This document shows, in pieces, positions 1 to 12,980 of a stretch of 64,000 nucleotides of DNA. The DNA is from Hetaerina americana (Eukaryota; Arthropoda; Insecta; Odonata; Calopterygidae). The position numbers and the translations under genes were made by a program. The stretch covers positions 17,236,969 to 17,300,968 of the forward strand of contig JAKTNV010000004.1 of assembly GCA_022747635.1 (NCBI GenBank), given 5' to 3'. Numbering within the stretch: the first letter of the stretch is position 1; the number at the start of each line of letters is the position of its first letter. The notes beneath the pieces were generated by a model, which made no database searches, was not told the DNA's origin, and saw nothing but the letters and a program-made list of their open reading frames with translations.

Positions 1-2769
1 AAGAACAAATGTGTCTTTAGAATCTGCGAGTCATGAGCATCGCGAACTCGTCTTTGCCATGTGACCTCGGTCATTCGAATTCCACGATTGGTATGAAGGA
101 CAATCCCATTGGAAACGGCCATAGGAAAAACTTCAACTCATAATAGATGTTGTGGTGATCAAAACATTCAGTCTTGGTCGATTGACAGGTGTAGCGTGAC
201 CTAAGAGGTGTGAGGACAATGGAGGGGCAGTAGAAAACATCTCAATGGGTAATTAACACAAAATTGGGGTCATCCAAGAGATACCGTGATAAATCTCTTA
301 TTGGCACGTCAAAAAAAAATAAAAAGTTAATACACTCTCCAACGTTGTCATTCAAAACCCATTATCCGTATTTTAAAGGCGCATTAGCGTTAAATAAAAT
401 GCTTTGAAAACATTATTCAATAACACCTAAACACAGATCACACATTAAATTGGAGAGTAAAAACATACACTTGGTACGTTCTGTAAATGAAAAAAATATT
501 GTAAAACGATATTTTATTCATTAAAGTTTGAATTTTACATAAATAATAATTCAATTTAAATCACCTATAGGCACTGTAAGACGTAAGTTTTATGATTATA
601 TCGTTTATAAGTTATTCCCCTATCCTTAGCAAATAAAATATTTCTGAACTGAAATATACCTATTTATTGTTCTCTCTCGAAAAAGATGAGACCCTTATGT
701 AATTCAATGAGAATGAAAACGATAGTGAGAAAATAAAACATTGCAATTCTTGGAAATACATCTTCGATGCGTCAATAAAATTCAAATAAAGATAAAAAAA
801 TATTAGAAAGTGGCTCTGAAATAATGGTTAACTTCGAAGAGATTCCGATCGATGATTTAACGGAGGCCGCAGTCTAAATTATCTTACTTCGCTCTACTTC
901 ATAGCCATTGAATTTAGTACAGGAGGCTAACCACTACAAAGGTCATTTGTAAACCATTAGGAATACACGACCAATTTTGTTTAGATGGGAATGCTAAAAA
1001 AAGTAGGAAAGGTGGAGAGAGTCACGGAATTAATCGATCATTACTGAAAGGCACAAGATAGTACATAGTTTAACGGGACTATCGACAGACGGGAGGATTG
1101 CACCAACTAATGGATGTGACATAAAGAGATACGTCACCGTTGAAATCAGAACACAGGCTATCGGCGTAGGAATGCATCAAAGTCTCCGCACTAATTCGAT
1201 CTCCCTTTATTAAGCCCGGATAAAATCATTTTTCAATATGCGTGGGTATCTCTGTAAATGATGTAAAGGACCAGAAAGGAACTGGGAACGCAGCTGTGAT
1301 ACTTCGAAATGAGGTGTCGACAAATAGAGGGGTGCACGCACACGACAGCCTCACATTTCTTCACACGATTCCTCCGCTCCGCTACGTTCGTCGCGCCGTG
1401 ATTTCCGTGAGCGTGATAACAATTGAAATCGAATTCCGAGTAATGTGGCATGCTCACGAGCACTTTAAATAACCTCTCCGCAGCGAGCAAGGTGGCAGAG
1501 CATAATGCGAAAATCGATCCTTGCGAGGCCTTTCAATAGATACGACAACAAAGGACACTTTCCAATCTTTATTTTCTCGAGGGAATGGTGCGACCTCAAC
1601 CTTTACGAAAAATCAATCACGAGTAGGCAACTGATGGGAAAGAAAACATTGCGAAAGCGACAAAATAACGGAAATCAAAGGCAAGGAATGAAGTCGGAGA
1701 GGAAATGGAGATGTCAAAGGAGGTGGAAAAAGTTCACCGTAGCATCAGTATTCAATCCAATGCAGTGTGCACGTATATTCTGTATACTTTGAAAGTATGT
1801 AGGAACAACCTTGTCGTCAATAGAAACACAACCGTTTTACTTCGGCTGAGGGTTTACATTTTTTGTGAATGGAACACTGAAGACTTCGCATATTTAACGT
1901 ATGTTGACAGTTAAAATTTTATGCCTACTACCAAATCATTAAATTTCAATGATTTTTGTCACAAATATTGTTACACTGACTTGGCATCATTATATGAATA
2001 TAAATCTGAATCATGATTCAAAGACTTAGAAGTAACTAAAGATTTTATATTAAAAATAAATGATTATATATTTTTAATGGGAGACAAGATGATGATGATT
2101 TATGATAATGATGATTGAAGAGATTGGGAGTAAAAACTGTTGCTTCATGTCGAATTTTCTGGAAATATAATCGAAGTCACTAAATGAATCACAAATTGAA
2201 AATAATTATTAGAGCGGAACGATTATGAGTTAGTATTGCAAAAACAAATAGTGAAACCTATCTCAAAAGTCGTCAAATTAGGAAGAGCATATCGAAAGTA
2301 ACTACTTCATACTGCGAGGGTGATTGTATGCATCTCATAACTGGTAATATGCAAGAGAGAGGGCTCAGTTCAAATTTAGGATCGTTACAAGAAATACACT
2401 TTTAGCTCCTAGCAAGTTTGTCTGGAAGAAAAAAAACGAAATAAAATCGCGACCTCCGCAAGAGGGCTTTCGAGCCGAGGAATCGGGTTTGACGACCAGA
2501 GCATTCCGCAAGGGTCACGGATGAAAAATCTATATTCTCCACGGGACGACGATTGAATAACCTCTCTAATTCACGATTACGTATTCCCATTGGCTCCTCG
2601 GCATTTATCGGACATTCCTTCCCCTTCCCCAACGAGCGCGCTGGAATGGGAATCTAAATCAGGTGTTAAATATAGATGAAAACGGACGTCGTAGTTCCAT
2701 GCAGATAAGCGGCAAAGAAGAGGAAGCGTTCCGAGAACAAAGGCCCCCGAGTGAAATGAAAAGGCCAGT
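1..2769. other. AT-rich unique sequence, no gene seen
   Basis: No conserved protein, RNA gene or clear repeat was recognised. The open frames around 1233-1914 are short, have no family resemblance, and overlap on both strands. A weak match to a diverged repeat (see the entry at 4180) lies near 925-1020. It is probably intergenic or intronic DNA. Confidence 0.5.
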
Positions 2770-3540
2770 TAAATCGTTCTAAATTGCGAGGAGAGAAAAT
2801 AAAGAGCGAGGGATGTGGGGGAAGGAGAAGGGGGCGGGCGGGTGAGGTGGGAGAGGACGCATACAAGGGGAAATGTGACCCTACATTCGGCAAGGTTACG
2901 CCAACACGTTATGCTTCCTCAGCCTCCTCTCCATCCAATTTAATCCAATGCGCCATCGCAACACGTGGAAGTGGAAAAGGAAGAGTAGGGGGGGGAGAGA
3001 AAGGGGTAAAAAGTCATTTCCACGTTTCAAAGGGAAAGATAGGGTTGCAGAGCGCAGAGTCGTGATTGCAATCCAAAGGAATCGGAGGTGGAGCTGGCGG
3101 GAGGTGTTATTGGGGATTTCAAGGGCGCCAGACAAGAGCCCGTGGAGCAGTGGGTGTAGTGGGATTGGTGCGGGCAGCATTGCCCCTTTTCCTTCCTCCC
3201 CAGCCTCCAAACCCCCTACCACCAAAATCTATTCTAAAATACTTTTCGTTACGGGCGAAATGGTTATTACTCGGATTCGTCATAATGGTACTCGGGATGC
3301 TTCGCGAAAAATGTGATGGGGAGGGGGGGGGAGAGAGAGCGAGAGAGTTGATTGCTATTCCGAGGCGGGAGGTATGCTTTAAACACAGTATTCGCCGTGC
3401 TGCGTGCAAGCGGGAAAGGGGAAGGTTGGCGGCGTTAGAGGGAAGGGGCGGGGAGGAGGAAGTCGGGGGCGGGGAGAGTGGGGGGAGGTGAATGAGGGAG
3501 GCGATCTTAGAGGTGGGATTCGCGTGTAAGGGCGCAGGAA
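2770..3540. repeat. G/A-rich low-complexity island
   Basis: The plus strand is strongly purine-rich (runs such as ggggagaaaggg), with one short pyrimidine-rich reversal near 3180-3230. Base composition is visibly more GC-rich than the flanks. The open frames here on both strands are products of the biased composition: they have skewed residue content (Gly/Arg/Glu on one strand, Pro/Ser/Leu on the other) and no domain. It is one of several comparable islands in the window. Confidence 0.7.
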
Positions 3541-4179
3541 GTCACGTGTCTCCCTTAAGAGGACCTCCGTGACCGGAAGTGGAAATCCCGCGAACATCGC
3601 TCGCCTCATCGCCACTCGTCATCCGAAACGCACCTCACACTACTTCGAAGCCGTGTTGCGTACACTGTGGAGACTACAAAACAAACAGAAAAACAATTGG
3701 CAATGCACCCACATGCCCGCCCAGGGTCGGGAGGAAGAGAAGGCTCCATCGCAAGACCCCCATGGCGTTCTCCGCGAATCTATCCGTGAGCCTCAGGGCA
3801 GCTTAGCAGCCAAACTACCGCAGAAGATTCAGTTTCCTCAATCGGATGATTTCCCTCTATGACGACAGCAGATTTACTCGCCTCGAGACGCAAATAGCGA
3901 GGGACAAGTGAAGGAGCTCCTGTTGCGAAACTCAAGAAGTGTTCCAGGACGTTCTTCAAGATTCCAGAGAAAAAACATTTAATGCAACGCATACAAAGAA
4001 AAAATGAAGTTCCGACGCTCCAATTAGGTACACTCGATACCACTACCACCCACAGGGTTTTTTCAATCTACCATTTCAAGTCATCCGATAATATTGCAAG
4101 TTTTTATAAAAGTTGCAATCAGATTTATGCATGTAGATAAGAGTAATAACTGATCGGTAATTGACAGGTTTCGTAGTAG

Positions 4180-4360
4180 TAGTTTTAGGGGAGGCGACCG
4201 ACAGCTAAGGTCATTTACGTTATTAGAGATGGACAGGAAAGGATGAAAGGTGGAGAGAAACCCGGCGTCGGCATTAACCTACTCTCAACGAAAGGTGTTA
4301 AGAGGTCCGCAGCTTAAAGTCCCATCCGACGGGCGGCGTACTCACTCTAAGTGCCCTCCA
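4180..4360 (+). repeat. Diverged interspersed repeat, copy 1
   Basis: The core string aggggaggcgaccgacagct followed by a-aggtcattt recurs in reverse complement near 22010-22050 with a few substitutions, and in a weaker form near 925-960. A second shared block, aaaggtggagagaaaccc, lies 25-50 bases downstream here and near 1009-1026. The order and approximate spacing of both blocks are kept between this copy and the one near 925, which suggests one old element. Its class is unknown and its ends were not found. Confidence 0.4.
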
Positions 4361-7300
4361 CAAAACATCCTCAATTATTATATAATTAAATTATATAAAA
4401 TTAAAATATATCAATTTCAGGGTGTAAAAATAATTTTTTGATTGAAATTAGAATGATTTTTACAATATGAAATTGTTGCATATTAATATATACTGTGAAG
4501 TATTACTGCTGTCAACTTCTGGCTTGGGCATATATCAAAGAAAAGACTGACAACAACAGCTCAAAATTTTCTCCGTGGGCCCGATGCTTCCATCTAAAGA
4601 GGGAAAGGATAGAAACATACAGCTCCGTGTAAAACTTTATAACCCGCATAATATTACAACGCAAATGAGAAATTGCATTTTCAGTGACGTACAACAAAGC
4701 TGAAGAGCTTTCGGAGTACAACATCACACCGAAGGTGCTTTCTGATGGACTGATAACACTCCAGATACATTTAAAGCAATAAAATTCAAAGCCAACGATA
4801 GTTACTACACGGTCTACATTTCAATTTTTGATGTGTCTGGGGTATTACCACACCATTAAAAACTCATTTTATATGGTATTATGTCTTCATATTCATATAT
4901 TTTCAAGGTCAAACAGAATAAACTTCATTCTCTGACACTGTGCTCTTTGCAACAGATTTATTTCCATCAGCAAACGGTCAAGGATGAATATTTTCTCTCC
5001 TCTAAATATTAGTCAAAACGATTTTGAATACCGATACAGATAAGCATAATTCAATATGAAAAAACTAAATGTTGAAAAAATAAGATTTCACATTTTAAAA
5101 TTAGTAGATTCCAAAAGATTACTCAAATTTAAAGAAGACGGGACTAGGGTAGAGGTTAAGAAGAACAAAGCCTTATTGGGAAAATCCAAATTTTAAAGTA
5201 TTAATTTTCCTGTAGTTGAATCACAGTGAGGAGTGGATCAAGAAATAAAAAAGACGTATGGTCGTTTGCGGAAATGAGAGTCCTTCGTTGGAACGGCTCA
5301 TAGCCAATACGACATACAGAGCATACCAGTCCAAAACCGGAATCACTTCCCACAACCTCTTACAATAATCTGAAACAGGGTCATTTGAAATCCAATTTCA
5401 ACTTTCCGAAGATTCGCAGGGCGTAGTAGTAGGGTGGCGTCAATTGGTAATGCAACCCACATATTACAGGCCTCTCTACTTACACAATTGCGGCAATTAC
5501 GTTTCCTTTTTCACCTACTTTTCCGCTTCGATCGCTAGGTGTCCTCTTTTTCCAGGCTTCCCAAGTAATCAGTTCCACCAACTCACTCACCTACTAACTA
5601 CAAACAACGTAATGCTATCAAGTCTCCTTGGGATTAAAAGAAGCTATTATGACTAAAAAAACTACTTTCGCATAGAAATTCTTCGCGACACGCAGTCAGT
5701 GGTGTTAGTGGGACGAAGAGCTCCACGCCCTAAGTGCAGACAACGAGGACTGCAAATAACCTATCATTTCCTTGGTTCTTATCAGACTCTGAGGAGGGAA
5801 GCGCAGGTCTTTGAACTTACTTTGGGCACGAAAATGAAAGGCTCCGTTCCTGCAATTGGCGTCAATAGATAATTGGATAAGTCTGAAGGTCCGTTGCTCC
5901 GCCCAAAAAATCCAGATGCTCCGCTTGAAAATGAGATTATTTAAGAAGCAAGACATTTTCCGAGATTAAAAATTTGTGAATGCCTTGGCCCAGCTCGGAT
6001 CTCATTTAAATGACTTGATGAATAGCACGAAACTCCATAATCGGATTTAAATTACCACTTCAGCGTATTTGTTTTTGGCCCTTGGGAGGTAAGTTGTACA
6101 TGCACTTTCTGTGCATTGGGGTCGACTTCTGGCTCAGTACACATTCCAAATCTATTCGTATTAAAGTAATAAACATCTAATGGTTTTTCGAAATAGGGAA
6201 ACATTAAATGCATGTACATTAGAAACGTACTGCTTAAGCAAAACTTCTGCCAAAAGATGCCTTCATTTAAAAAGAATATCTGAAAATAAATTGCTAAAAT
6301 ACGCTCGTCTCAACCAAACCGTTATACAATGTTGCCTGTTCTCATGACTCAAAGTTTCTTATTTTACATCATGTATTTTGAAGCGGCGCTTTTATTAGCT
6401 CAAAATATGAGATTTGTTCAACTAATACTATAAACCTTTCCCGACTGCATTTATCAGAATCACAAGAGTTCAGACAAAAAACTGCGCGTCGCATTATATT
6501 CATTTCAAAGTTGACGGCATTTATGGGCATTTTGGTACAAAATTCCAAGGAATAAGATGGAGATATAAGCCACCAGGTGCAGTGAAAAATTCCAGAGTTG
6601 ATTTGTTCATTTTAACGTGGATCACAAAACAAGATAACTTAACACACGGCTGACTGTTTATTTACCTAATCATTTAATTTTGATAAAATACAAAAAACAC
6701 CTACCCTAATGAGCTACTTCTAAAACTAAGGAAATGTATGGCATGGCACGCTATACCGGCAGATCACGTGGATGAATTAATACATGTAACAGAAATACAT
6801 ACCATTTTTATACAAAAATAGCTGATTTCTCTCATAATTTTCGAACATGAGCATATCTAAATCTGCAATTCTGTCAGTCACTCAATCATGAAGACACCGT
6901 GAAATAAAGTCATCTATAAAACAATTAATCACGCTACCTAATTGATTAGCGGCGACAAAGCACCCCTGAAGTATTACGAATATAATATAAACGATACATA
7001 AATTACGGATGCAATCATTATTTTCCTAAAATGTGATCGGATATTCTGGGCTGTCTAGCGAGTGTATTAGGATAGGAACAGAGTGTAAGAATATCTAGTG
7101 TAGGAATTTATTAATATTAATTTATTACGCAAATCATTCACTTTATAATTAAAATTAAATCTCATAACTATCTACTTCGATAAATGATGAAAAAAATGGG
7201 ATGCACAGAGGAAGATGACATGCAAATTGCAGGCATTGAAGTCACCATATTCTAATTAATCTGAATGGGACCTCAGTGGCCAAAATGGCCTAAGGAGAAT

Positions 7301-7361
7301 AGGGCTAATAAGGGTGATACCGATGGCTATCAATGGAGTCTATCACTCATAAACGTTAACT

Positions 7362-7423
7362 ATGTAATCTCGAAAACTAGAAAGCGGCGATCCTATACCG
7401 CTTTCTAGTTTTCGAGATTGCAT
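7362..7423. repeat. Hairpin with 26-bp arms
   Basis: Arms 7362-7387 and 7398-7423 are reverse complements with one mismatch, around a 10-base loop. The arm core is cgaaaactagaaagcgg. No flanking coding sequence and no run of T that would make it a Pol III unit is seen. It could be a small foldback element or a structured RNA; the sequence alone does not decide. Confidence 0.75.
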
Positions 7424-9299
7424 AATTGCATAATCTAAAGACTAGGTTTGGTGTAAGGCTCAAGGTGAAGCTTACCATTTAGAATTTTTTGTATAGCAGG
7501 ATTTTTCATTAGTACCTATTTTGGGCCACTTCAATATAACATCCATAGTTAGGTGCATTAAACAGTGTTTTACGCTCGGCTCTAATGCCTTTGGTTAAGG
7601 GATATTCTAATAACGACACAGGGTTTATCTTTATTCAACTTCTTTCTCTACGTTAATTATTTTACATTTTAAAGTGCATAATCTGGATTGAAAATTTAGC
7701 AACTGCCTATCTCCCGCAATACTATTGAAAATTAGTGATCATAATAGGGTACAAAAACTATGTTGCTTGGGCAGGAACTACGAAAAAATAAACAAATAAT
7801 GAATTAATAAGAAAATAGCTGATAACGACATTATAATAAAAGTATACGTTAAAGATAGGTGACATTTAATGTTGACCAGGGGAATTTAAATGAAAAATTC
7901 TTTATTCAGGAGGGAATAGTTGTCAATGATAGCTATATTACTTCATGCTAATTCAAAATTAGGGAGAAATAACCTAACGAAATTTTTGCATGCATGATTT
8001 CAAATGTACAGCCGTCCGTTTTTTTACGTAAAGCTGTCGAAAAGAAAACTAAAGTGAGATGAAGATAAATTAAAAGAAAGCCTTTTGAAGGAGTTTTTCG
8101 GATTTTTTCCTACAATAAAGTAACCGAACGTGCAAAATAAGTTAGTATTTATACTGCGGTGACGGAACTACTTCTCTAATTCGAACGCATACGCAATATT
8201 CGCAATTATAAAAGTTTGACTTGAAATTAAAAGTATTTGGAAAATGATCACAGATATTACTCGCATCTGTTTTACGACTTGAACATAAATGTAATGATGG
8301 CGACCACTTATGAAAGTAATGCCTACCTAGCTAGTCAATGATAGCGAAGTATTTGGCAATGATTACAACCCGAAGGCTCCAAATGAAGTAGAAATGTTTT
8401 ATTCATGAAACAATTTTTTCAAGGCACGCCATCGGACGAGATAGAATGAAAGTGGAAAGAAAATTCCTTGAATATTCATTAAATTACTATCTTCGAAGGA
8501 GAGGTATATATTGCACTTCTATCCCAATCGGTAAAATAATTGTATGGGGAGTAAAAAACAAAGTAATAAGATCCAAGATAGATAGCCATCAACTTACAGC
8601 ATTAATGCATATTCTTCACATGCCAAGATTCGTACCCAAGATGGAAACTTGCTGCGGAGATAACTCAATTTTTAGCCGATTAAATGCTTTTTACAAAAGC
8701 ATCAACTTTCCCAACATCGTAATCACTAGAATTGTGCATCGTTTTTTTTTTATCAATCAATGTTTAATAATACAACTTATTTGGCAACGTAACTTGAAGG
8801 ATTCATTGTAAGCGTTCTAAATTAAGAGAGGCCGCACAAAAATTATCAAAAAGACTATCTGAATTAATTTCAACATAACTTCAGATCGGGTAAGAAACGC
8901 ATATACGTCTTTATGTGTTACAAATAATTTATTTATATTCAGTAACTCTCTGCCGAATAAATAAGCAAAACAAATTATATACAAATCACGTCTCGCACGT
9001 AAGAGCCCCTATATTTTAGCGAGACTATTAAGTGCGTACGAAAATAACACGACATCATATGGGGAATGGTTATAATAGCAGTAATACTAAATCCTGTAGA
9101 TGAGTACATCCGTGCTTTAACACCGACTTACTCCTTCGAAAGAATTTAAAAAAAACTCAGCGGTGAGTGCAAACGTACTCAATCCTCTTTGAGGACCCAT
9201 TCAGAACGCAAGGGCGTAAATAAGTCCGAGAACTCAGCGTCGCTGTCACATCCCGGAAGAAATCACCCCTTTCAGAAGAAAGATTAATGGACTGCGATG

Positions 9300-10090
9300 A
9301 TGCGCCCTAAGACGTAGAGCAATTAAAAAGAGGAGACGACGGTGAAGAGGAAGGGGGGGCAGGGAAAAAGGAGGAGTAGGATGATGCAGCAGCCCTTGGT
9401 CCATTGCTTACGATCCACGGCAATGGTCTAAGCGCTCCAGAAACCAGTTTTAAGATATCCCATGGCGAGGGGCAGAGGAGAGAGAAGAAGGGAGGAGGTT
9501 AGACTGGGACGGGTGGAGGGTGTTGTGAAGGTGGCGTGAGGGAGGGTTGTTGGGTGGAGGTTTGGAAAATAGAGTGTAAACACCTGGCGGGATGGCGGCG
9601 GGAGGGAGACAAGAAGGTAGCGATGTGCTGTGGATCTAAGATGATCGGGTCGCGGGAGGGTTGAAGATGAGATGGAAGGGCGAGGACGGAGTTGGAATTG
9701 GGGGGTGGGGAGACGAGGGATGAGTGAGGGGGCAGGGGGAGGAGAGACCGAAGGCCGCGATGGAGAGAGATAGGCGCCAGTGAGGGCGTCGACCCCACTC
9801 TCCCCTTCCGGCGAGGAAGAGATGGTATGGGGAAGAGGAGGGGAGAGGAAAGAGAGATGGACCGTTGGGACGCCCTCCTTCTACTTATCAAAGGGAATGA
9901 GGGGAGGTATAAGAGAGAGAGAGAGAGAATGTAAGCGCGGATGAGAAAGGGAATGAGGGAGAGGGAAGAAAGCGGGCAGATGGGTACATAACAGTGTTTA
10001 TTGGGTGAGGGAGGGAGGTGGCCGAGGGAGGGCGGGAACGGAGAAGAAACTGCGGGTGTGTATGTTGGATGACGAGTGGAGGGGGGGTAG
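9300..10090. repeat. G/A-rich low-complexity island
   Basis: Close to 800 bases of plus-strand purine-rich sequence, including a (GA)n stretch near 9913-9930. The 260-codon open frame on the minus strand is a Pro/Ser/Leu-rich translation of this bias, with no domain, and is not supported as a gene. Confidence 0.75.
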
Positions 10091-10405
10091 CCTTCCTCTC
10101 GGAAAAAGAGTTGGGTTATTAATAGAAAATGATAATGGGAGTCGGGGCCGGTGGCGGAAGAGAGGCCACGCGCAGGGATCCAGGTCGGGGCGGCGGCTGC
10201 TGGCGCTTCTGACGCCGCACGGATGGCGGGGAATGCCATCCGGATCTGTGGAGGGCACAGGGACCAAGTCTGCCACAACAACCATCGCGTCTCAGATTAA
10301 AAATCACAAACCAACACCACTCACAGCAATGGATGGATGGTTAAAAAAAAGTTTTGCTTACCCAGAAGCGTATTCCTTTTTAAGCAGGCGTCGCGAAAAA
10401 ATGTT

Positions 10406-10410
<5 letters not shown>

Positions 10411-10495
<85 letters not shown>
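10411..10495. repeat. (AT)n microsatellite
   Basis: An uninterrupted run of alternating A and T of about 85 bases. Open frames crossing it (poly Tyr-Ile) are artefacts of the repeat. Confidence 0.97.
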
Positions 10496-10497
<2 letters not shown>

Positions 10498-11570
10498 TAT
10501 ATTGTCGTTATCCTCTGATATTAACTGCCCAAGGTACTGAGGAAGCTGCATTAAGTAACGATCATCTCAGTCAAAATCAAGTAAATTTCAGATTTCACCA
10601 AAAGGGATGCATTTCCTATAAAAGGTATCCTGGTTAAGGAGGAATATGGGATAATTTCGCTTGGGGCACTCCACTGCGACGTAATGTAAGAATGGTAGGA
10701 ATGCTGGCAACAGCCAAAAACTGCGTTAGCCTCCGACCACACCTGAGGTAGACGCATTTACCAGCTATTATCGGTTATCGAAAAACATGTTGGCGCTCGG
10801 GAGACTTAAAATTCTTAATTGTTTTGATAGCATTTAATTTTAGCATTATTAACATTCGCTTCAGGATGAGATACCGCATTGCTCCAGTACGTCGATATAT
10901 ATTTTCCCAACCCACCACAACCCACCGACCCCAGGTAATCTTCAGCGCAGACCTCAAACCCTTTGCAACCACGCGGCCTGCAACTCGCCGGCACAGGTCC
11001 CGTGGCCCCCTTCTCCGCCTTGCGCTCGACACCGACCCCGCCCCTCACCGTCGCACCCTTTTCCGGTCGGCCACGCCCCTGCCGCACTGTTTCCTAGAGG
11101 CGATTCCAGTGGAGGATTGGAGATCGTTATGAGATTGGGAGGCGCAGAGGAGTCGCCGGCCACTCCCCACCACACCAGGAATGAGACGCACAATTCGAGC
11201 GAACGCCCCTTACTCCCGCAACTCGGCCACCGCATAAAGGTCAAGGGTAAATTCTTTAACTAATTCCGACGAACACCCGTTTGTCAGCAATGACGGGGAT
11301 GGGTCGGTGAGGATAGGAAATTAAACAGTACACGAGCATTCGTATTTCAGAAGGTGAGTGGTCTGGGTAAGTGGGAAAGGATTTGAATTCGGATTGATAA
11401 TGCACTTGGATATAACTGAATCCACATCTATTCGGATTCTTTAAGGATCTGGAATTTTGTAAAGTAACAGAGCGAGGAGACAATGATCCGGAATTTATTT
11501 GCGTTTGTTGCTGATCTTCAATGCTGAGACAAGAACTTTATAGGAAACTTTGGAATGCCTATTTCGAGTA
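10496..11570. other. Unassigned sequence, moderately GC-rich centre
   Basis: Around 10920-11230 the base composition is more balanced and short frames exist on both strands, but none has a recognisable motif. No repeat or RNA gene seen. Confidence 0.4.
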
Positions 11571-11573
11571 AAT

Positions 11574-11796
11574 CTAGGGTGTTAAGCATAACAGTTTCAT
11601 GTTTAACTGCGGGGAAATCCTTCATGATGAGGGTAAAAAAAGAAACTTTGCACTTCCACATAAAGATTTAATATTTCTCGACCATGGTTTCGATGATGGA
11701 ACTGATGATGATGCGCAGCATCGAAACCGTGGTCGTGAAATATTTAATCTTTATGTGGAAATGCAAACTTTCTTTTTTTACCCTAGGGTGTTAAGC
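11574..11796. repeat. Foldback element with 65-bp arms between 14-bp direct repeats
   Basis: Arm 11631-11695 pairs with arm 11719-11783 with five mismatches in 65, around a 23-base loop. The identical 14-mer ctagggtgttaagc occurs at 11574-11587 and 11783-11796, bracketing the hairpin, although the right copy overlaps the last base of the right arm and 43 bases separate the left copy from its arm. The direct repeats may be a target duplication or part of the element. No protein is encoded: the open frame across the hairpin is only its translation. A miRNA-like precursor is conceivable but the stem is longer than usual for animals. Confidence 0.75.
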
Positions 11797-12433
11797 CCGA
11801 ATTGGATGCAATGACACTGTGTTTACAGTTGAATAAATATATGATTCTATTGAGTCCCTACATTAGTCAAAGCAAATTTATTTCCTGAATTATGCAAATT
11901 TGCTTTCAAAATTGGAACTTGATTTTTATTGACATTTGTAACTGCAAGAAAATATAGACGTACATGTTTCATAAATCAGACCAAATTTATTATGGACGGT
12001 GAAGCTTTGCATGTCGCACTTGAAGATATGAGGACGATATTTTTTGCGAAAAGGCGGTTAGGAAAAAATATATTTATCAAATAGCACGTATAACAGCGAT
12101 CTCTATATATTAAGTCGAGAAATCTAAGATTTGAGGTTCTTTTGACAATTTATTTTCCCTGTGACAAGGCCGGATCGTCTTTCACTCTCACCCGGTAGGT
12201 TTTTAACGAATAGGCTAGTATGGGTAGAAACAAGTTTCCTTTTCACGGTGATCGCTTAGTTTTTTATATTCACAAGTCCGTCTATTCTCGCATTTTCCCA
12301 ACTAAAATCCCATCCTTCCTCAACTTTTCTTCCACGTATTTTGGACTTATTAGGTGAAATCGTCGGGCTTATTACTGGGTGAATTCAAACATCGCTTACC
12401 AAACCGACTTCCTGGTTGATTACAGTGTTTATG

Positions 12434-12435
<2 letters not shown>
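11797..12435. other. AT-rich spacer
   Basis: No gene, RNA or repeat recognised between the foldback element and the TA/AC microsatellite. Confidence 0.5.

Positions 12436-12520
<85 letters not shown>
12436..12520. repeat. Compound microsatellite (TA)n then (AC)n
   Basis: A (TA)n run to 12480 passes through a short transition (acat) into an (AC)18 run at 12485-12520. It is the left edge of the TA-rich palindrome block. Confidence 0.95.
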
Positions 12521-12526
<6 letters not shown>

Positions 12527-12591
12527 ATATATTTATACATACACTTTCAAACACAAAAAACCTGCCATATGGCGAAAAAATATTCATTCAA

Positions 12592-12595
<4 letters not shown>

Positions 12596-12633
<38 letters not shown>
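12596..12633. repeat. (TA)n tract left of palindrome unit 1
   Basis: Alternating TA directly abutting the first palindrome; the arm begins at the last TA. Confidence 0.95.
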
Positions 12634-12635
<2 letters not shown>

Positions 12636-12907
12636 GGGCTGACACAATAAAACACAAATAGAATAGAATAGCAACATTTAAAAGGACACTCACACAGAAA
12701 ATTGTTCGAGCTTTCGGCCCTCTCAGAGGCCTTCTTCAAGAGAGACTCAGTCTCGACGGAGTCTCTCTTGAAGAAGGCCTCTAAGAGGGCCGAAAGCTCG
12801 AACAATTTACTGTGTGAGTGTCCTTTTAAATGTTGCCATTCTATTCTATTTGTGTTTTATTGTGTCAGCCCATTATTGTGCCGCTCGTGTGAGTTTTTCC
12901 GTACAAT

Positions 12908-12911
<4 letters not shown>
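12632..12911. repeat. Palindrome unit 1: 116-bp inverted arms plus tail
   Basis: Left arm 12632-12747 and right arm 12760-12875 are reverse complements with three mismatches in 116 and a 12-base spacer. A single-copy tail (12876-12911) follows only the right arm and runs into the next (TA)n tract. The same layout, with the same arm length, occurs again in unit 2, so these are two copies of one repeat unit. The inner arm carries gaagaaggcc ... ggccgaaagctcgaac, a string resembling a stem-loop with a GAAA flank. No coding function: open frames on both strands are translations of the palindrome. Confidence 0.92.

Positions 12912-12978
<67 letters not shown>
12912..12978. repeat. (TA)n tract between palindrome units
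   Basis: Uninterrupted alternating AT that joins the tail of unit 1 to the left arm of unit 2. Confidence 0.95.

Positions 12979-12980
<2 letters not shown>

Larger units (their letters stand above)
3541..9290. other. Intergenic or intronic AT-rich DNA
   Basis: Apart from the diverged repeat at 4180 and the hairpin at 7362, I see no gene. A 121-codon open frame at 8446-8811 is AT-rich and has no recognisable domain; I do not support it as a gene. Confidence 0.45.

Noticed and set aside
8446..8811. 121-codon plus-strand frame
   Set aside because: No recognisable domain, AT-driven residue content, no sign of splice or promoter context; length alone is not enough.
9499..10281. 260-codon minus-strand open frame
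   Set aside because: It lies in a purine-rich island, is Pro/Ser/Leu-rich with no domain, and other frames in the same stretch are open as well.
10321..10551. Tyr-Ile repeat frames
   Set aside because: Translation of the (AT)n microsatellite.
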